From contig NZ_CP099490.1 in assembly GCF_023923205.1 (NCBI RefSeq), positions 2,418,001-2,482,000 on the forward strand: a stretch of DNA of 64,000 nucleotides, written 5' to 3'. The position numbers were made by a program, and so were the translations under genes. Every line of letters begins with the position of its first letter. Positions within the stretch are counted from its first letter, which is position 1. This document shows positions 35,729 to 43,995 of the stretch, one piece after another. Under the pieces are notes generated by a model, which saw nothing but the letters and a program-made list of their open reading frames with translations, did no database searches and was not told where the DNA came from. Source of the DNA: Ornithinimicrobium cryptoxanthini. Lineage in GTDB: Bacteria; Actinomycetota; Actinomycetes; Actinomycetales; Dermatophilaceae.

Positions 35729-35787
35729 CAACTGCATGCATCGTTCACACGAGACGTCGACGCGAGCGTGAAGGATCCATGCAGTTG
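35729..35787. repeat. 20-bp inverted repeat overlapping the DUF3515 start
   Basis: CAACTGCATGCATCGTTCAC (35729-35748) pairs with 35768-35787 at 18 of 20 positions, around a 19-base spacer. A third, partial copy of the left arm lies at 35702-35718. The right arm begins with the GTG that is the best in-frame start of the downstream gene. Confidence 0.75.
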
Positions 35788-36259
35788 CACGCCAAAGAGT
35801 CGGGGCTCGAGGTTCACGCTCGTCGCGCGCCTCGGCATCCTCGCTGCTGTTGCGCTGCCCCTGGCCGCCTGCACGTCGGCGGTCAAGGTCGCGCCGTTCG
35901 AGGGTGCCGAGACGGAGGCCTGCCACGCCGTCGGGGCACGCTGGCCGAGCCAGGTGGGCCCAGCACAGTGGCGCGAGACCGCGGTCGAGTCGGTGACGGT
36001 GGCGGCGTGGGGCGACCCCGCTATCATCGCCCGCTGCGGGGCCGTGCCGCCCGGGCCGACGACGTTGCCGTGCCTGGACATCGGCGGGGTCGACTGGATC
36101 ATGGACGAGCTCGATGACGGCTACGTGTTCACCACCTACGGCCGCAGCCCCGCGATCGAGGTGCTGGTGCCCGACGCCTACGAGACGGCGCCCCTGTTGC
36201 TGCCGGCGTTCGCCGCCGCTGCCGAGACGATCGAGCAGGGTCCCAACCGCTGTTCGTGA
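35768..36259 (+). CDS. DUF3515 family lipoprotein
   Basis: A 163-residue predicted lipoprotein: after a basic stretch (KSRGSRFTLVARL) comes GILAAVALPLAAC with lipobox LAAC, then the DUF3515 domain with WGDPAIIARCGAVPPGP and a paired Cys. Function unknown; the family sits beside ddl in actinobacteria, as here. The best start, GTG 35768, lies within an inverted repeat and no good RBS is present, so the true N-terminus is uncertain. Confidence 0.82.
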   Translation: MKDPCSCTPKSRGSRFTLVARLGILAAVALPLAACTSAVKVAPFEGAETEACHAVGARWPSQVGPAQWRETAVESVTVAAWGDPAIIARCGAVPPGPTTLPCLDIGGVDWIMDELDDGYVFTTYGRSPAIEVLVPDAYETAPLLLPAFAAAAETIEQGPNRCS

Positions 36260-36302
36260 GTATGCCGCGCGGCCGGGAGCCTTGCCCAGCCCGGGCCATG
36301 TC

Positions 36303-37439
36303 TCAGCGCAGGCCGGTGCGACGCTCGAGCGCCAGGGAGATCAGCTCATCGATGAGCTCGGGATAGCTGACCCCGGAGGCGGCCCAGACCTGGGGATACA
36401 TCGAGAACGGTGTGAAGCCGGGCATCGTGTTGATCTCGTTGAGGAGCACCTCGCCCGACTCGGTGAGGAAGCAGTCGACCCGCGAGATGCCCTCGCACCC
36501 GGCGGCCTCGAACGCGACGGCAGCGATGCGCTGGATCTCGTCGCGGACCGTGTCCGGCACGTCGGCCGGGCAGGAGAGGGCGACGTTGGCCTCGTCGAGA
36601 TATTTTGCCTCGAAGTCATAGAAGTGGTGCGCCCCGGAGACGACGATCTCGCCGATCTCGCTGACCCGCGGACCATCGGTGCCGTGACCGCCGAGGACGC
36701 CGCACTCCAGCTCGCGCCCGACGATGCCGGCCTCGATGACCACCTTGGGGTCGTGCGCCCGCGCTGTCTCCACCGCCGCCTCGAGGTCCGCCGGGTCGGC
36801 GACCTTGGTGATGCCGACGGAGGACCCGGCCCGAGCCGGCTTGACGAAGACCGGGAACGACAGGGCGTGGGCCGCGTCCAGCGCAGCTGCCTTGTCACGC
36901 CGCCACTGCAGGTCGGTGATCACGGTGTAGGGACCGACGGGCAGGCCGGCATTGGCGAACAGCACCTTCATGATGTGCTTGTCCATCATTGCGGCGGAGG
37001 CGAGGACGCCGCAGCCGACATACCTGATGTCGGCCAGCTCCAGCAGCCCCTGGATCGTGCCGTCCTCGCCGAACGGACCATGCAGCAGGGGGAAGACCAC
37101 GTCGACCTCGGCCAGGGCCTGTGGGACCTGGCCGGGCGGGGTGACCGTGACCGTGTTGCTCCCGGTGCCCAGCGGCAGCACCACGGTGTTGCCGGTGTCG
37201 GGGACCTCGGGCAGGCGCCCGGCGGTGATCTCCAGCGCAGCCGGGTCGTCGGCAACCTGCACCCACTGACCCTCGCGGGTGATGCCGATCGGCACCACGT
37301 CATAGCGGTCGCGGTCGATCGCGCGCAGCACGCTGGCCGCGGTGGCGCACGAGATGGCGTGCTCGGCGGAGCGACCGCCGAAGACCAGGGCGACGGTAGT
37401 GCGACCGGACTCGGACTGGGGTGCGGGCTGTTCTTCCAT
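36303..37439 (-). CDS. ddl: D-alanine--D-alanine ligase
   Basis: Ddl joins two D-Ala for peptidoglycan. The 378 residues (ATG 37439) show VFGGRSAEHAISCATA, the ATP-grasp core VKPARAGSSVGITKV, and the catalytic region CEGISRVDCFLTESGEVLLNEINTMPGFTPFSMYP. The ATP-grasp Lys and the metal-binding Glu-Asn are in place. The neighbourhood (gpsA-plsC upstream) is normal. Converges with DUF3515. Confidence 0.95.
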   Translation of the reverse strand: MEEQPAPQSESGRTTVALVFGGRSAEHAISCATAASVLRAIDRDRYDVVPIGITREGQWVQVADDPAALEITAGRLPEVPDTGNTVVLPLGTGSNTVTVTPPGQVPQALAEVDVVFPLLHGPFGEDGTIQGLLELADIRYVGCGVLASAAMMDKHIMKVLFANAGLPVGPYTVITDLQWRRDKAAALDAAHALSFPVFVKPARAGSSVGITKVADPADLEAAVETARAHDPKVVIEAGIVGRELECGVLGGHGTDGPRVSEIGEIVVSGAHHFYDFEAKYLDEANVALSCPADVPDTVRDEIQRIAAVAFEAAGCEGISRVDCFLTESGEVLLNEINTMPGFTPFSMYPQVWAASGVSYPELIDELISLALERRTGLR

Positions 37440-37512
37440 CGCCGGTGAGCCTAGCCGGTGCGCCCGCCCCGCCCTCGTCGCCACGCCTCACCTCCCGCCC
37501 TCGGAAGTCCGC

Positions 37513-38514
37513 TCAGTGACGCTCGTGCTTGTGCGGGCGGGCCATCAGCTCGTCACCGAGCTGACGCACGTCCATCCGACTCTCGACCACCGCAGTGACC
37601 CCAGCACAGATCGGCATGTCGACCCCGTGCGTTGCGGCCAGCTCGACGATCGGACCGCACGACTTCACGCCCTCGGCCGTCTGCAGGGTGATCGCGACGA
37701 CCTCCTCGACCGACAGCCCGCGCCCGAGGTTGACGCCGAAGGAGTGGTTGCGCGACAGCGGGGACATGCAGGTGGCAATCAGGTCGCCCACGCCCGCCAG
37801 GCCCATCAGGGTTGCGGGGTCGGCGCCGAGGGCAGCCCCGAGCCGCGCGGTCTCGGCCAGCCCACGGGTGATGATCGTGGACTTGGTGTTGTCGCCATAG
37901 CCCATCCCCTCGGCCATGCCGACCGCCAGCGCGATGACGTTCTTGACCGCGCCACCGAGCTCAGCCCCAACCACATCGGTCTGGGTGTAGGGCCGGAAGT
38001 ATGCCGTGGCGCACGCCTGCGCCACCTGCTCGGCCGTGCGGATGGCGCTGCAGGCCACCACGGCCGCAGCCGGTTGCCGGACCGCGATCTCCTTGGACAG
38101 GTTGGGACCGGACAGGACCACGACGCGATCGGCCTCAACGCCCCCGGCCTCCTGGATCACCTGGCTCATCCGCAGCCCGGTGCCGAGCTCGATCCCCTTC
38201 ATCAGCGACACCACCGGGGCGCCGGTGGGCAGGTGCGCGCCCCACTCACCCAGGTTGGCCCGCAGGGACTGGGACGGGATCGCGAGCACCACGAGGTCGG
38301 CGCCGTCGGCCGCCGAGGCCGGGTCGTGGGTGGCGCTCACGCTGTCGGGCAGCACCAGGTCGGGCAGGTAGCCGGCATTGACGTGGGTCTCGTTGATGGC
38401 GTCGGCGACCTCGCGCCGGCGCGCGTGCAGCACCACGGAGCAGCCTGCATCGGCCAGCACCGAGGCGAACGCGGTCCCCCAGGAGCCACTTCCGAAGACG
38501 GCGGCGCGGGTCAT
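37513..38514 (-). CDS. gpsA: Glycerol-3-phosphate dehydrogenase [NAD(P)+]
   Basis: GpsA supplies sn-glycerol-3-phosphate for phospholipid synthesis. The ATG at 38514 starts MTRAAVFGSGSWGTAFASVL, the Rossmann GxGxWG motif; VLSGPNLSKEIA and AVKNVIALAVGMAEGMGYGDN hold the catalytic Lys region. 333 residues. The start overlaps the plsC stop (ATGA), and in-frame codons upstream lie inside plsC. It works with plsC in glycerolipid synthesis. Confidence 0.95.
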   Translation of the reverse strand: MTRAAVFGSGSWGTAFASVLADAGCSVVLHARRREVADAINETHVNAGYLPDLVLPDSVSATHDPASAADGADLVVLAIPSQSLRANLGEWGAHLPTGAPVVSLMKGIELGTGLRMSQVIQEAGGVEADRVVVLSGPNLSKEIAVRQPAAAVVACSAIRTAEQVAQACATAYFRPYTQTDVVGAELGGAVKNVIALAVGMAEGMGYGDNTKSTIITRGLAETARLGAALGADPATLMGLAGVGDLIATCMSPLSRNHSFGVNLGRGLSVEEVVAITLQTAEGVKSCGPIVELAATHGVDMPICAGVTAVVESRMDVRQLGDELMARPHKHERH

Positions 38515-39230
38515 GCGTCCTTCTTCCAGACGAACGGGGTGGCCGGCGGTTCCTCGCCACGGATGTCGGCCAGCAGACCGGTGAGAGCGGTCATGACCCG
38601 GTCCGTGGCCTCGGTGGCTGCCTGCGCGTCCGTGCGTCCGGCCAGGTCCGAGAGGTCGACGGCAGGGCCGGCCTTGACGTGCATCACGTGCCGCGAGAAC
38701 AGCCCGGTGGGGCGGCGCGCATAGGGCGCGAGCAGCCGCTGGACCCCCCACTGCGCGACCGGGATCACCGGCGCCCCCGTCATCAGCGCCAGCCGCCCCA
38801 CCCCGTTCTTGGCCTTCATCGGCCAGAGTCCGGGGTCACGGCTCAGCGTTCCCTCCGGCATGATCACGACGCAGTCGCCGCCCTCGACCGCCTCGGCAGC
38901 CGCGCCCAGTGCCGCCGAGGCGTCGCGCGTGCCCCGGTGGACCGGAACCTGACCCAGCATGTGCAGCGCCTTGCCCAGTGCGGGCACGTCGAAGAGGCCG
39001 GCCTTGGCCAGGAACTTCGGGACGTGCCCGTGGTTGACCAGGAAGTGGGCCACCATGAAGGGGTCGATCTCAGAGATGTGGTTGCCGGCGACGATGAACC
39101 CACCAGACTGCGGCAGATGCTCACCGCCGCTCCAGTCCTGCCGGGTCACGCGGGTCAGGAGTGGGCGGACCGTGGCGATCACCCCGCGATAGAGCAACGG
39201 GGCCTTGGTGCGGAGCGGCTGCGGTTTCAC
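38511..39230 (-). CDS. plsC: 1-acylglycerol-3-phosphate acyltransferase-like protein
   Basis: A 239-residue acyltransferase. The HxxxxD motif is NHISEIDPFM, the PEGTLSRD block (PExT) is present, and GAPVIPVAQWG matches the last conserved box. It acylates a lysophosphatidate, probably at the membrane. It starts with ATG at 39230 and is coupled to gpsA, which makes its precursor. Confidence 0.92.
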   Translation of the reverse strand: MKPQPLRTKAPLLYRGVIATVRPLLTRVTRQDWSGGEHLPQSGGFIVAGNHISEIDPFMVAHFLVNHGHVPKFLAKAGLFDVPALGKALHMLGQVPVHRGTRDASAALGAAAEAVEGGDCVVIMPEGTLSRDPGLWPMKAKNGVGRLALMTGAPVIPVAQWGVQRLLAPYARRPTGLFSRHVMHVKAGPAVDLSDLAGRTDAQAATEATDRVMTALTGLLADIRGEEPPATPFVWKKDA

Positions 39231-39293
39231 GCGCCCATCCTGTCATCCCGGGGCCCTGCTCACCTGGTGCAGCCGATCGGCATACTGACTCTC

Positions 39294-39974
39294 GTGACCC
39301 CCTCTCTGCGTTGGCGCCTGGTCGTGCCCGTCAAGGAGGCGCACCTGGCCAAGACCCGCCTGGTCACGCCGTCGCAGCTGTCCCGCCCGGGACTGGCCCG
39401 CGCCATGGCGCTGGACACCCTGGAGTCCGTATGCCGTGCGCTCACCCCTGGAGACGTCATCACGGTGACCTCGGACGAGGTGGTGCGACACGCGGCTGAC
39501 TCCATGGGAGCAGTGGTCGTGGCTGACCCTGGGGGTGGGCTCAACCCCGCGGTGCAGGCGGGGATCGGTGAAGCCGTCCGGGGGGCGACGCCGCGATCCG
39601 GCACGGCCGACCTCGGGGTCGCCGTGCTGCTCGGCGACCTGCCCGCGCTGCGGCCCGGCGACCTGCTGGCCGCGCTCGCGGAGTGCGCCCGTCACGACCG
39701 GGCCGTCGTGCCTGACCTAATGGGCACCGGCACGGTGCTGTTGACGGGGACGCGCGGCGCGCTGCCCGAGCCGCACTTTGGAGAAGGGTCGGCGCACCGG
39801 CACGCCGAGCTGGCCACCGTGCTCACCCCCGACCTGCCGCGACTGCGCCAGGACGTGGACGATCGTGCCGGGCTGGCCGCCGCGACCGCTCTGGGCCTGG
39901 GGCCGCGCACCACCTCGTTCCTGGCCCAGGACCAGGACCGGCGGGCTGCGTCGAGCGCCATCGAGAAGAGCTAG
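39294..39974 (+). CDS. fbiD: 2-phospho-L-lactate/phosphoenolpyruvate guanylyltransferase
   Basis: A 226-residue nucleotidyltransferase of the CofC/FbiD family, which starts synthesis of coenzyme F420. It begins with GTG (VTPSLRWRLVVPVKEAHLAKTRL), has LLGDLPALRPGDLLAAL with the metal Asp, and PDLMGTGTVLLTG. In mycobacteria FbiD uses phosphoenolpyruvate. FbiA/B/C are not in the window. Divergent from plsC across 63 bases. Confidence 0.9.
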   Translation: MTPSLRWRLVVPVKEAHLAKTRLVTPSQLSRPGLARAMALDTLESVCRALTPGDVITVTSDEVVRHAADSMGAVVVADPGGGLNPAVQAGIGEAVRGATPRSGTADLGVAVLLGDLPALRPGDLLAALAECARHDRAVVPDLMGTGTVLLTGTRGALPEPHFGEGSAHRHAELATVLTPDLPRLRQDVDDRAGLAAATALGLGPRTTSFLAQDQDRRAASSAIEKS

Positions 39975-40004
39975 CTCAGAACTGGCCCCACTAGGGTGAG
40001 ATCC

Positions 40005-40235
40005 ATGCAGGCAACGGTGCACACGTTCGACCCGGCGACCACAGCTGGGAGCGTCATCCTCGACACCGGCAAGGTCGTCCCGTTCGAGGCCGACGTCTTT
40101 GGCCACAGCGGCCTGCGGCACCTGCGGGTCGGGCAGCGGTTGAGCATCGAGGTCTCCAGCGACCCGGAGGGTCCGGACTCCCAGGTGACCCGTCTGTGGA
40201 TCGTCGGCATCGGCGCTGACGAGGCGATCCACTAA
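40005..40235 (+). CDS. Small cold-shock-like (OB-fold) protein
   Basis: Seventy-six residues: MQATVHTFDPATTAGSVILD, then VPFEADVFGHSGLRHLRVGQRLSIEV. The layout and spacing resemble a cold-shock domain, but the RNP motifs KGFGFI and VFVHF are absent or degenerate, so nucleic-acid binding is only a possibility. ATG at 40005 with an AGGGTGAG RBS. It lies between fbiD and hup, its usual site in actinobacteria. Confidence 0.7.
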   Translation: MQATVHTFDPATTAGSVILDTGKVVPFEADVFGHSGLRHLRVGQRLSIEVSSDPEGPDSQVTRLWIVGIGADEAIH

Positions 40236-40325
40236 CGACGATCCCCATCGCTCGCGGTTGCGTGAATCCGCCTGTCCCGTAGTGTGAATCGGGTCCTCTT
40301 GTCCAGTGACGGAACGGAGCGCCCG

Positions 40326-40919
40326 GTGAACAAGGCAGACCTGATCAATCACCTGAGCACGCAGTTGGGGGGTCGACGAGCGGCCACAGTTGCGGTGGAG
40401 GCTGTGGTCGACGTGGTGATCCGTGAGGTGGCAGCAGGAGGCAGCGTGGGGATCACCGGCTTCGGCACTTTCGAGCGCGCCGAACGTGCTCCGCGGACCG
40501 GCCGCAACCCGCGCACCGGTGACCTGGTGCCGATCGCCGGGACGAGCACCCCGCGGTTCCGCCCGGGGACGCACTTCAAGGCGATGGTCGCCGAGCCGGA
40601 CCTGCTCCCTGCCGAGGGCATGGCCGGTGGTCGCGCCCCGGCGGGCAGCGCGACTGGCCGAGCCACGGCCGCCGCACACCAGAGCCGGGCCAGCTCGAGC
40701 ACCTCCGCCAAGAGCAGCAGCAAGGACAAGTCGGCCAAGACCAGGACGGCCAGGGGCACGTCGTCTAAGTCCGCCACATCGGCGAAGGCAGACGGTGTGA
40801 AGGCCAGCAAGAAGGACACGTCCAAAAAGGTCGTCACGAAAAAGTCGGGCACAAAGGCGGACGACAAGAAGAGCGACAAGAAGAAGAGCGGGAAGAAGAA
40901 GTCCGGCAAGAAGAAGTAG
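40326..40919 (+). CDS. hup: HU-family nucleoid-associated protein with basic tail
   Basis: From GTG 40326 (GGAG six bases upstream) 197 residues are made: a normal HU domain (VNKADLINHLSTQLGG, GFGTFERAERAPRTGRNPRTG, FRPGTHFKAMV) followed by a Ser/Lys-rich tail of about 90 residues ending in repeated KKSGKKK. This is the HupB/HlpA form known from mycobacteria and Streptomyces; the tail aids DNA bridging. The tail has histone H1-like composition. A strong terminator follows. Confidence 0.94.
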   Translation: MNKADLINHLSTQLGGRRAATVAVEAVVDVVIREVAAGGSVGITGFGTFERAERAPRTGRNPRTGDLVPIAGTSTPRFRPGTHFKAMVAEPDLLPAEGMAGGRAPAGSATGRATAAAHQSRASSSTSAKSSSKDKSAKTRTARGTSSKSATSAKADGVKASKKDTSKKVVTKKSGTKADDKKSDKKKSGKKKSGKKK

Positions 40920-40941
40920 CCGCCCCAGGCTCATAGACGCA

Positions 40942-40976
40942 GAACGGCCCCTCACCGCAAGGGTGAGGGGCCGTTC
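40942..40976 (+). terminator. Terminator between hup and tRNA-Glu
   Basis: A perfect 15-bp stem (GAACGGCCCCTCACC, 40942-40956, with 40962-40976) closed by a GCAAG loop. It can serve hup on the plus strand and tRNA-Glu on the minus strand. Confidence 0.9.
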
Positions 40977-40983
40977 CCACGAG

Positions 40984-41056
40984 TAGCCCCGACGGGATTC
41001 GAACCCGCGCTACCGCCTTGAGAGGGCGACGTGCTAGGCCGCTACACAACGGGGCC
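40984..41056 (-). tRNA. tRNA-Glu (anticodon CUC)
   Basis: Seventy-three bases fold as a cloverleaf: acceptor GGCCCCG/CGGGGCU (with a G1:U72 pair), D arm GTAGCGGCCTAGCAC, anticodon loop CUCUCAA giving anticodon CUC, and T arm GCGGGTTCGAATCCCGT. The discriminator is A and CCA is not encoded. It sits 321 bases from the gltX stop (gene on the same strand). Confidence 0.96.
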
Positions 41057-41154
41057 CTAGCTGATGCTGACAGGCGAGCCCGACAGCGGGTGGAAGTTTA
41101 CCGCACAGCGGTGGAACTTCCGAATTGGACTGTGCCACAGGGGCATTGACCAAG

Positions 41155-41226
41155 CTGGGGTACCAGGACTCGAACCTAGAATGACGGTACCAGAAACCGT
41201 AGTGTTGCCAATTACACCATACCCCA
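41155..41226 (-). tRNA. tRNA-Gln (anticodon CUG)
   Basis: Seventy-two bases: acceptor TGGGGTA/TACCCCA, the D arm GTGTAATTGGCAAC, anticodon loop TTCTGGT giving CUG, and T arm TAGGTTCGAGTCCTG. Discriminator G; CCA not encoded. It lies 98 bases upstream of tRNA-Glu on the same strand, so the two are probably one transcript. Confidence 0.96.
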
Positions 41227-41376
41227 ATGGGGTATCACCGCGGCTGTGGCCCGAAGACCTCATGCACCGGTGAACCGAGGACCGATACTACCGGCCGGCC
41301 CCGCCACTCCCAAATCGGTCTGGTGGACGCCGGCTGCGGACAACGACGCCGACCCCGTCGACACCGGACCCGTCGG

Positions 41377-42984
41377 TCACAGGGAGTCGCGCAGGCGCCG
41401 CAGGCGGGCCACCGTCGAGGTCTTGCCGAGGATCTCCATCGACTCGAACAGCGGAGGGGAGATCCGCTGGCCGGACACGGCGGTGCGCAGCGGCCCGAAG
41501 GCGAACTTCGGCTTGATGCCCAACCCGTCGACGAGGGCCGCGCGCAGCGCCTGCTCGATCCGCTCGTGGTTCCAGTCCGGCTGAGCGCCGAGCGTGTCGG
41601 GGATGGTTCCGTCGATCGGCTCCAGCGCCGCCAGTGCGGCCTCGAGCACCGCACCGGCGTCCTCCTTGAGCTGGCCACGGGCGTCATCGGCGATCGGCAG
41701 CTCGGCATCGGCCGTGTAAAACGGCGCGACCAGGGGCACGGCGTCGGTCAGCGTGGTGATGCGGGTCTGCACCAGGGCAGCGATCTCCTTCAGGCGGCCC
41801 AGCTCGGGCAGGCTCGGCTGGTCGGAGAGCACGCCAGCGGTCTGCAGATAGGGCAGCAGCCGGCTGGCGACCTCGCCGGCCTCGAGCTGGCGCAGGTAGT
41901 GACCGTTGAGCCAGTTGAGCTTGTCCAGGTTGAAGACCGGCCCGACGGTGTTGACCTTGGACCAGTCGAAGTCCCGGCTGAACTCCTCGAAGGTGAAGAT
42001 CTCGCGCTCGGTCCCGTCCGCCTCGATGATCGGTGGATAGCCCAACAGCGCAAGGAAGTTCAGCAGCGCCTCGGGCAGGTAGCCCGCCTCCTTGAACCAG
42101 GTCAGGCGCGCCCACGGGCTCTTGCGCTTGGAGATCTTGGCCTTCTTCTCGTCCCGCAGCAGCGGCATGTGCGCGAACTGCGGGGTGGGCAGCCCGAGCC
42201 ACTGATAGAGGAGCACGTGCTTGGGGGTGCTGGAGATCCATTCCTCACCACGGACCACGTGGGTGATGCCCATCTCGTGGTCGTCGACCACCACAGCCAG
42301 GTGGTATGTCGGAAAGCCGTCAGCCTTGACAATCACCTGGTCGTCGGGCCGGGGAGCGGAGACCTCGCCGCGGACCAGGTCGGTGAAGGTCAGCGGAGCG
42401 TCGTCAGGGATGAACATCCGCACCACGGGTGTGTCACTGAAGCCCGGCAGCTCGGCGCGCTCCTCGCGGGTCGTGCCATAGCAGAGCCGGTCGTAGCCGG
42501 TCGGCTGCTTGAGCTTCTGCTGCTGCTCGCGCATCGCGGCCAGACGCTCACCCGAGCACCAGCAGAGGTAGGCGTGGCCGTCGGACACCAGCCTGTCGGC
42601 ATACGGACGGTAGGTCTCAAGCCGCTCGGACTGGCGGTAGGGCGCGCACGGGCCACCCTTGTCCGGTCCCTCGTCCCAACCCAGCCCCAGCCAGGACAAG
42701 GTGTCAAAGATCTGCTGCTCGCTGTCCTCCTGGAAGCGGGCACGGTCGGTGTCCTCGATCCGCAGGATGAAGCGGCCACCCTGCTGGCGGGCGAAGGCCA
42801 GGTCAAACATCGACATGTAGGCCGTGCCGACGTGCGGGTCCCCGGTCGGGGACGGTGCGACGCGCAGCCGGACGGTGCCGGGCAGGGTGCCGTCCGGGGC
42901 GGCCTGCTCAGGCGCGGGGGCGACGTCATCCTGACGGGCGTCGATGATGGTGCCGGGGCTGGGGGTGGGTGCCTGCTCAGTCAT
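41377..42984 (-). CDS. gltX: Glutamyl-tRNA synthetase
   Basis: Charges tRNA-Glu (and in actinobacteria usually tRNA-Gln, for later amidation). The 535 residues have the HIGH motif as PSPTGDPHVGTA near residue 48, KMSKS as KISKRKSPWA in the middle, and a C-terminal helical anticodon domain. ATG at 42984. Both its probable tRNA substrates, Glu and Gln, are encoded just downstream on the same strand; no glnS is seen. Confidence 0.96.
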   Translation of the reverse strand: MTEQAPTPSPGTIIDARQDDVAPAPEQAAPDGTLPGTVRLRVAPSPTGDPHVGTAYMSMFDLAFARQQGGRFILRIEDTDRARFQEDSEQQIFDTLSWLGLGWDEGPDKGGPCAPYRQSERLETYRPYADRLVSDGHAYLCWCSGERLAAMREQQQKLKQPTGYDRLCYGTTREERAELPGFSDTPVVRMFIPDDAPLTFTDLVRGEVSAPRPDDQVIVKADGFPTYHLAVVVDDHEMGITHVVRGEEWISSTPKHVLLYQWLGLPTPQFAHMPLLRDEKKAKISKRKSPWARLTWFKEAGYLPEALLNFLALLGYPPIIEADGTEREIFTFEEFSRDFDWSKVNTVGPVFNLDKLNWLNGHYLRQLEAGEVASRLLPYLQTAGVLSDQPSLPELGRLKEIAALVQTRITTLTDAVPLVAPFYTADAELPIADDARGQLKEDAGAVLEAALAALEPIDGTIPDTLGAQPDWNHERIEQALRAALVDGLGIKPKFAFGPLRTAVSGQRISPPLFESMEILGKTSTVARLRRLRDSL

Positions 42985-43035
42985 GGTGCCCTGAGCCTAA
43001 CGCGACGCCGATCCCGTCAGCGTGACGCAGCCCAC

Positions 43036-43647
43036 TCAGCCGAGCATCGCGCCGGTGAGCGACTCCTGCACCCACGTGAGGAAGTCGTAGTAGGCCATCT
43101 GCTGGACCGTCGCCGGGTCCATCTCGCCCTCGCCCTGCAGGACTCGCTCAAACTCCTCGTGGAGACGCTCGGAGTCCTCCTCGGTGCGCATCCCCAGCCG
43201 CTCCCCCAGGATCAGCCGGATGTCGGTCAGCGCCATGGTCATCGCCCTCGCCTGCCCGGCGTCGAGAGCCAGCTGCACCGGCTCGTCGGGCTCGTGGTCA
43301 CCCTCGTCCGGCAGGGCCTGACTCAGCGCAGTGATCGCGGTCGCCAGGTTGGCCGCCTTGCGCGAGCGCAGCGTGTGCTCGGTGAGCCGGCGGAACTCGG
43401 CGGCCTGCTCGGCATCGGTGCGGTGGGCGGCGGGCAGCAGACGCCGCAGCGCGGGGTCGCTGGGCTCTTCGGGGTCGGCGGTGCCCCCCAGCCCGGCGAC
43501 CAGGTCCATGAACGGGTCGCCGGTGCTCTCCCGCTCGGGCGCCACGAAGTCGTGCGTCAGCTGCAGCAGGTGCAGGACGACCGCCACCTCGGCCGTCTCC
43601 CAGGTCGCGGTCAAGAGGCCCTCGCGGCGCCGGAACATCGTGGCCAT
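43036..43647 (-). CDS. DUF2017 family protein
   Basis: A 203-residue protein of the DUF2017 family, which accompanies clpS in actinobacteria. The ATG (MATMFRRREGLLTATWE) overlaps the clpS stop. Mostly helical; a conserved QLTHDF and a C-terminal TVQQMAYYDFLTWVQ are present. Function unknown. Confidence 0.9.
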   Translation of the reverse strand: MATMFRRREGLLTATWETAEVAVVLHLLQLTHDFVAPERESTGDPFMDLVAGLGGTADPEEPSDPALRRLLPAAHRTDAEQAAEFRRLTEHTLRSRKAANLATAITALSQALPDEGDHEPDEPVQLALDAGQARAMTMALTDIRLILGERLGMRTEEDSERLHEEFERVLQGEGEMDPATVQQMAYYDFLTWVQESLTGAMLG

Positions 43648-43973
43648 CAGTCGTCCTTCTGGAACGTGGCCCACAGACCGAAGCCGTGCATCGCCTCGGT
43701 GTCGGCCTCCATCTTCTCGCGCGTGCCGGTCGAGACGACCGACCGGCCCTCCTCGTGCACCTGCATCATCAGTCGCTCGGCCTTCTCCTTGGAGTAGCCG
43801 AAGTGCGTCTGGAAGACCCACGAGACATAGGACATCAGGTTGACCGGGTCGTTCCACACGATCGTGACCCAGGGGTGCTCGACCTCGGGACGGTCCAGCA
43901 CCGCGACCTGACCGGCCTCCTGCGGTCCCGGTGCGTCGGGTCCGGTCGGCGGGAGGGAGCAGGTCGTCAGCAC
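43647..43973 (-). CDS. clpS: ATP-dependent Clp protease adaptor ClpS
   Basis: ClpS delivers N-degron substrates to ClpAP/ClpCP. From GTG 43973 the 108 residues contain VTIVWNDPVNLMSYVSWVF (with the conserved ND and M), then KEKAERLMMQVHEEGRSVV. The substrate-pocket residues N-D and the hydrophobic cap are in place. The stop overlaps the DUF2017 start; in-frame codons upstream belong to the neighbouring transporter and are not coding. Confidence 0.93.
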   Translation of the reverse strand: MLTTCSLPPTGPDAPGPQEAGQVAVLDRPEVEHPWVTIVWNDPVNLMSYVSWVFQTHFGYSKEKAERLMMQVHEEGRSVVSTGTREKMEADTEAMHGFGLWATFQKDD

Positions 43974-43995
43974 GGCGCCCACTCTACGGCTCAGG

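Noticed and set aside
41227..43797. An 856-codon open frame on the plus strand
   Set aside because: It is antisense to gltX and DUF2017, has strongly biased His/Arg/Gly composition and no family features; it arises from high GC in third positions.
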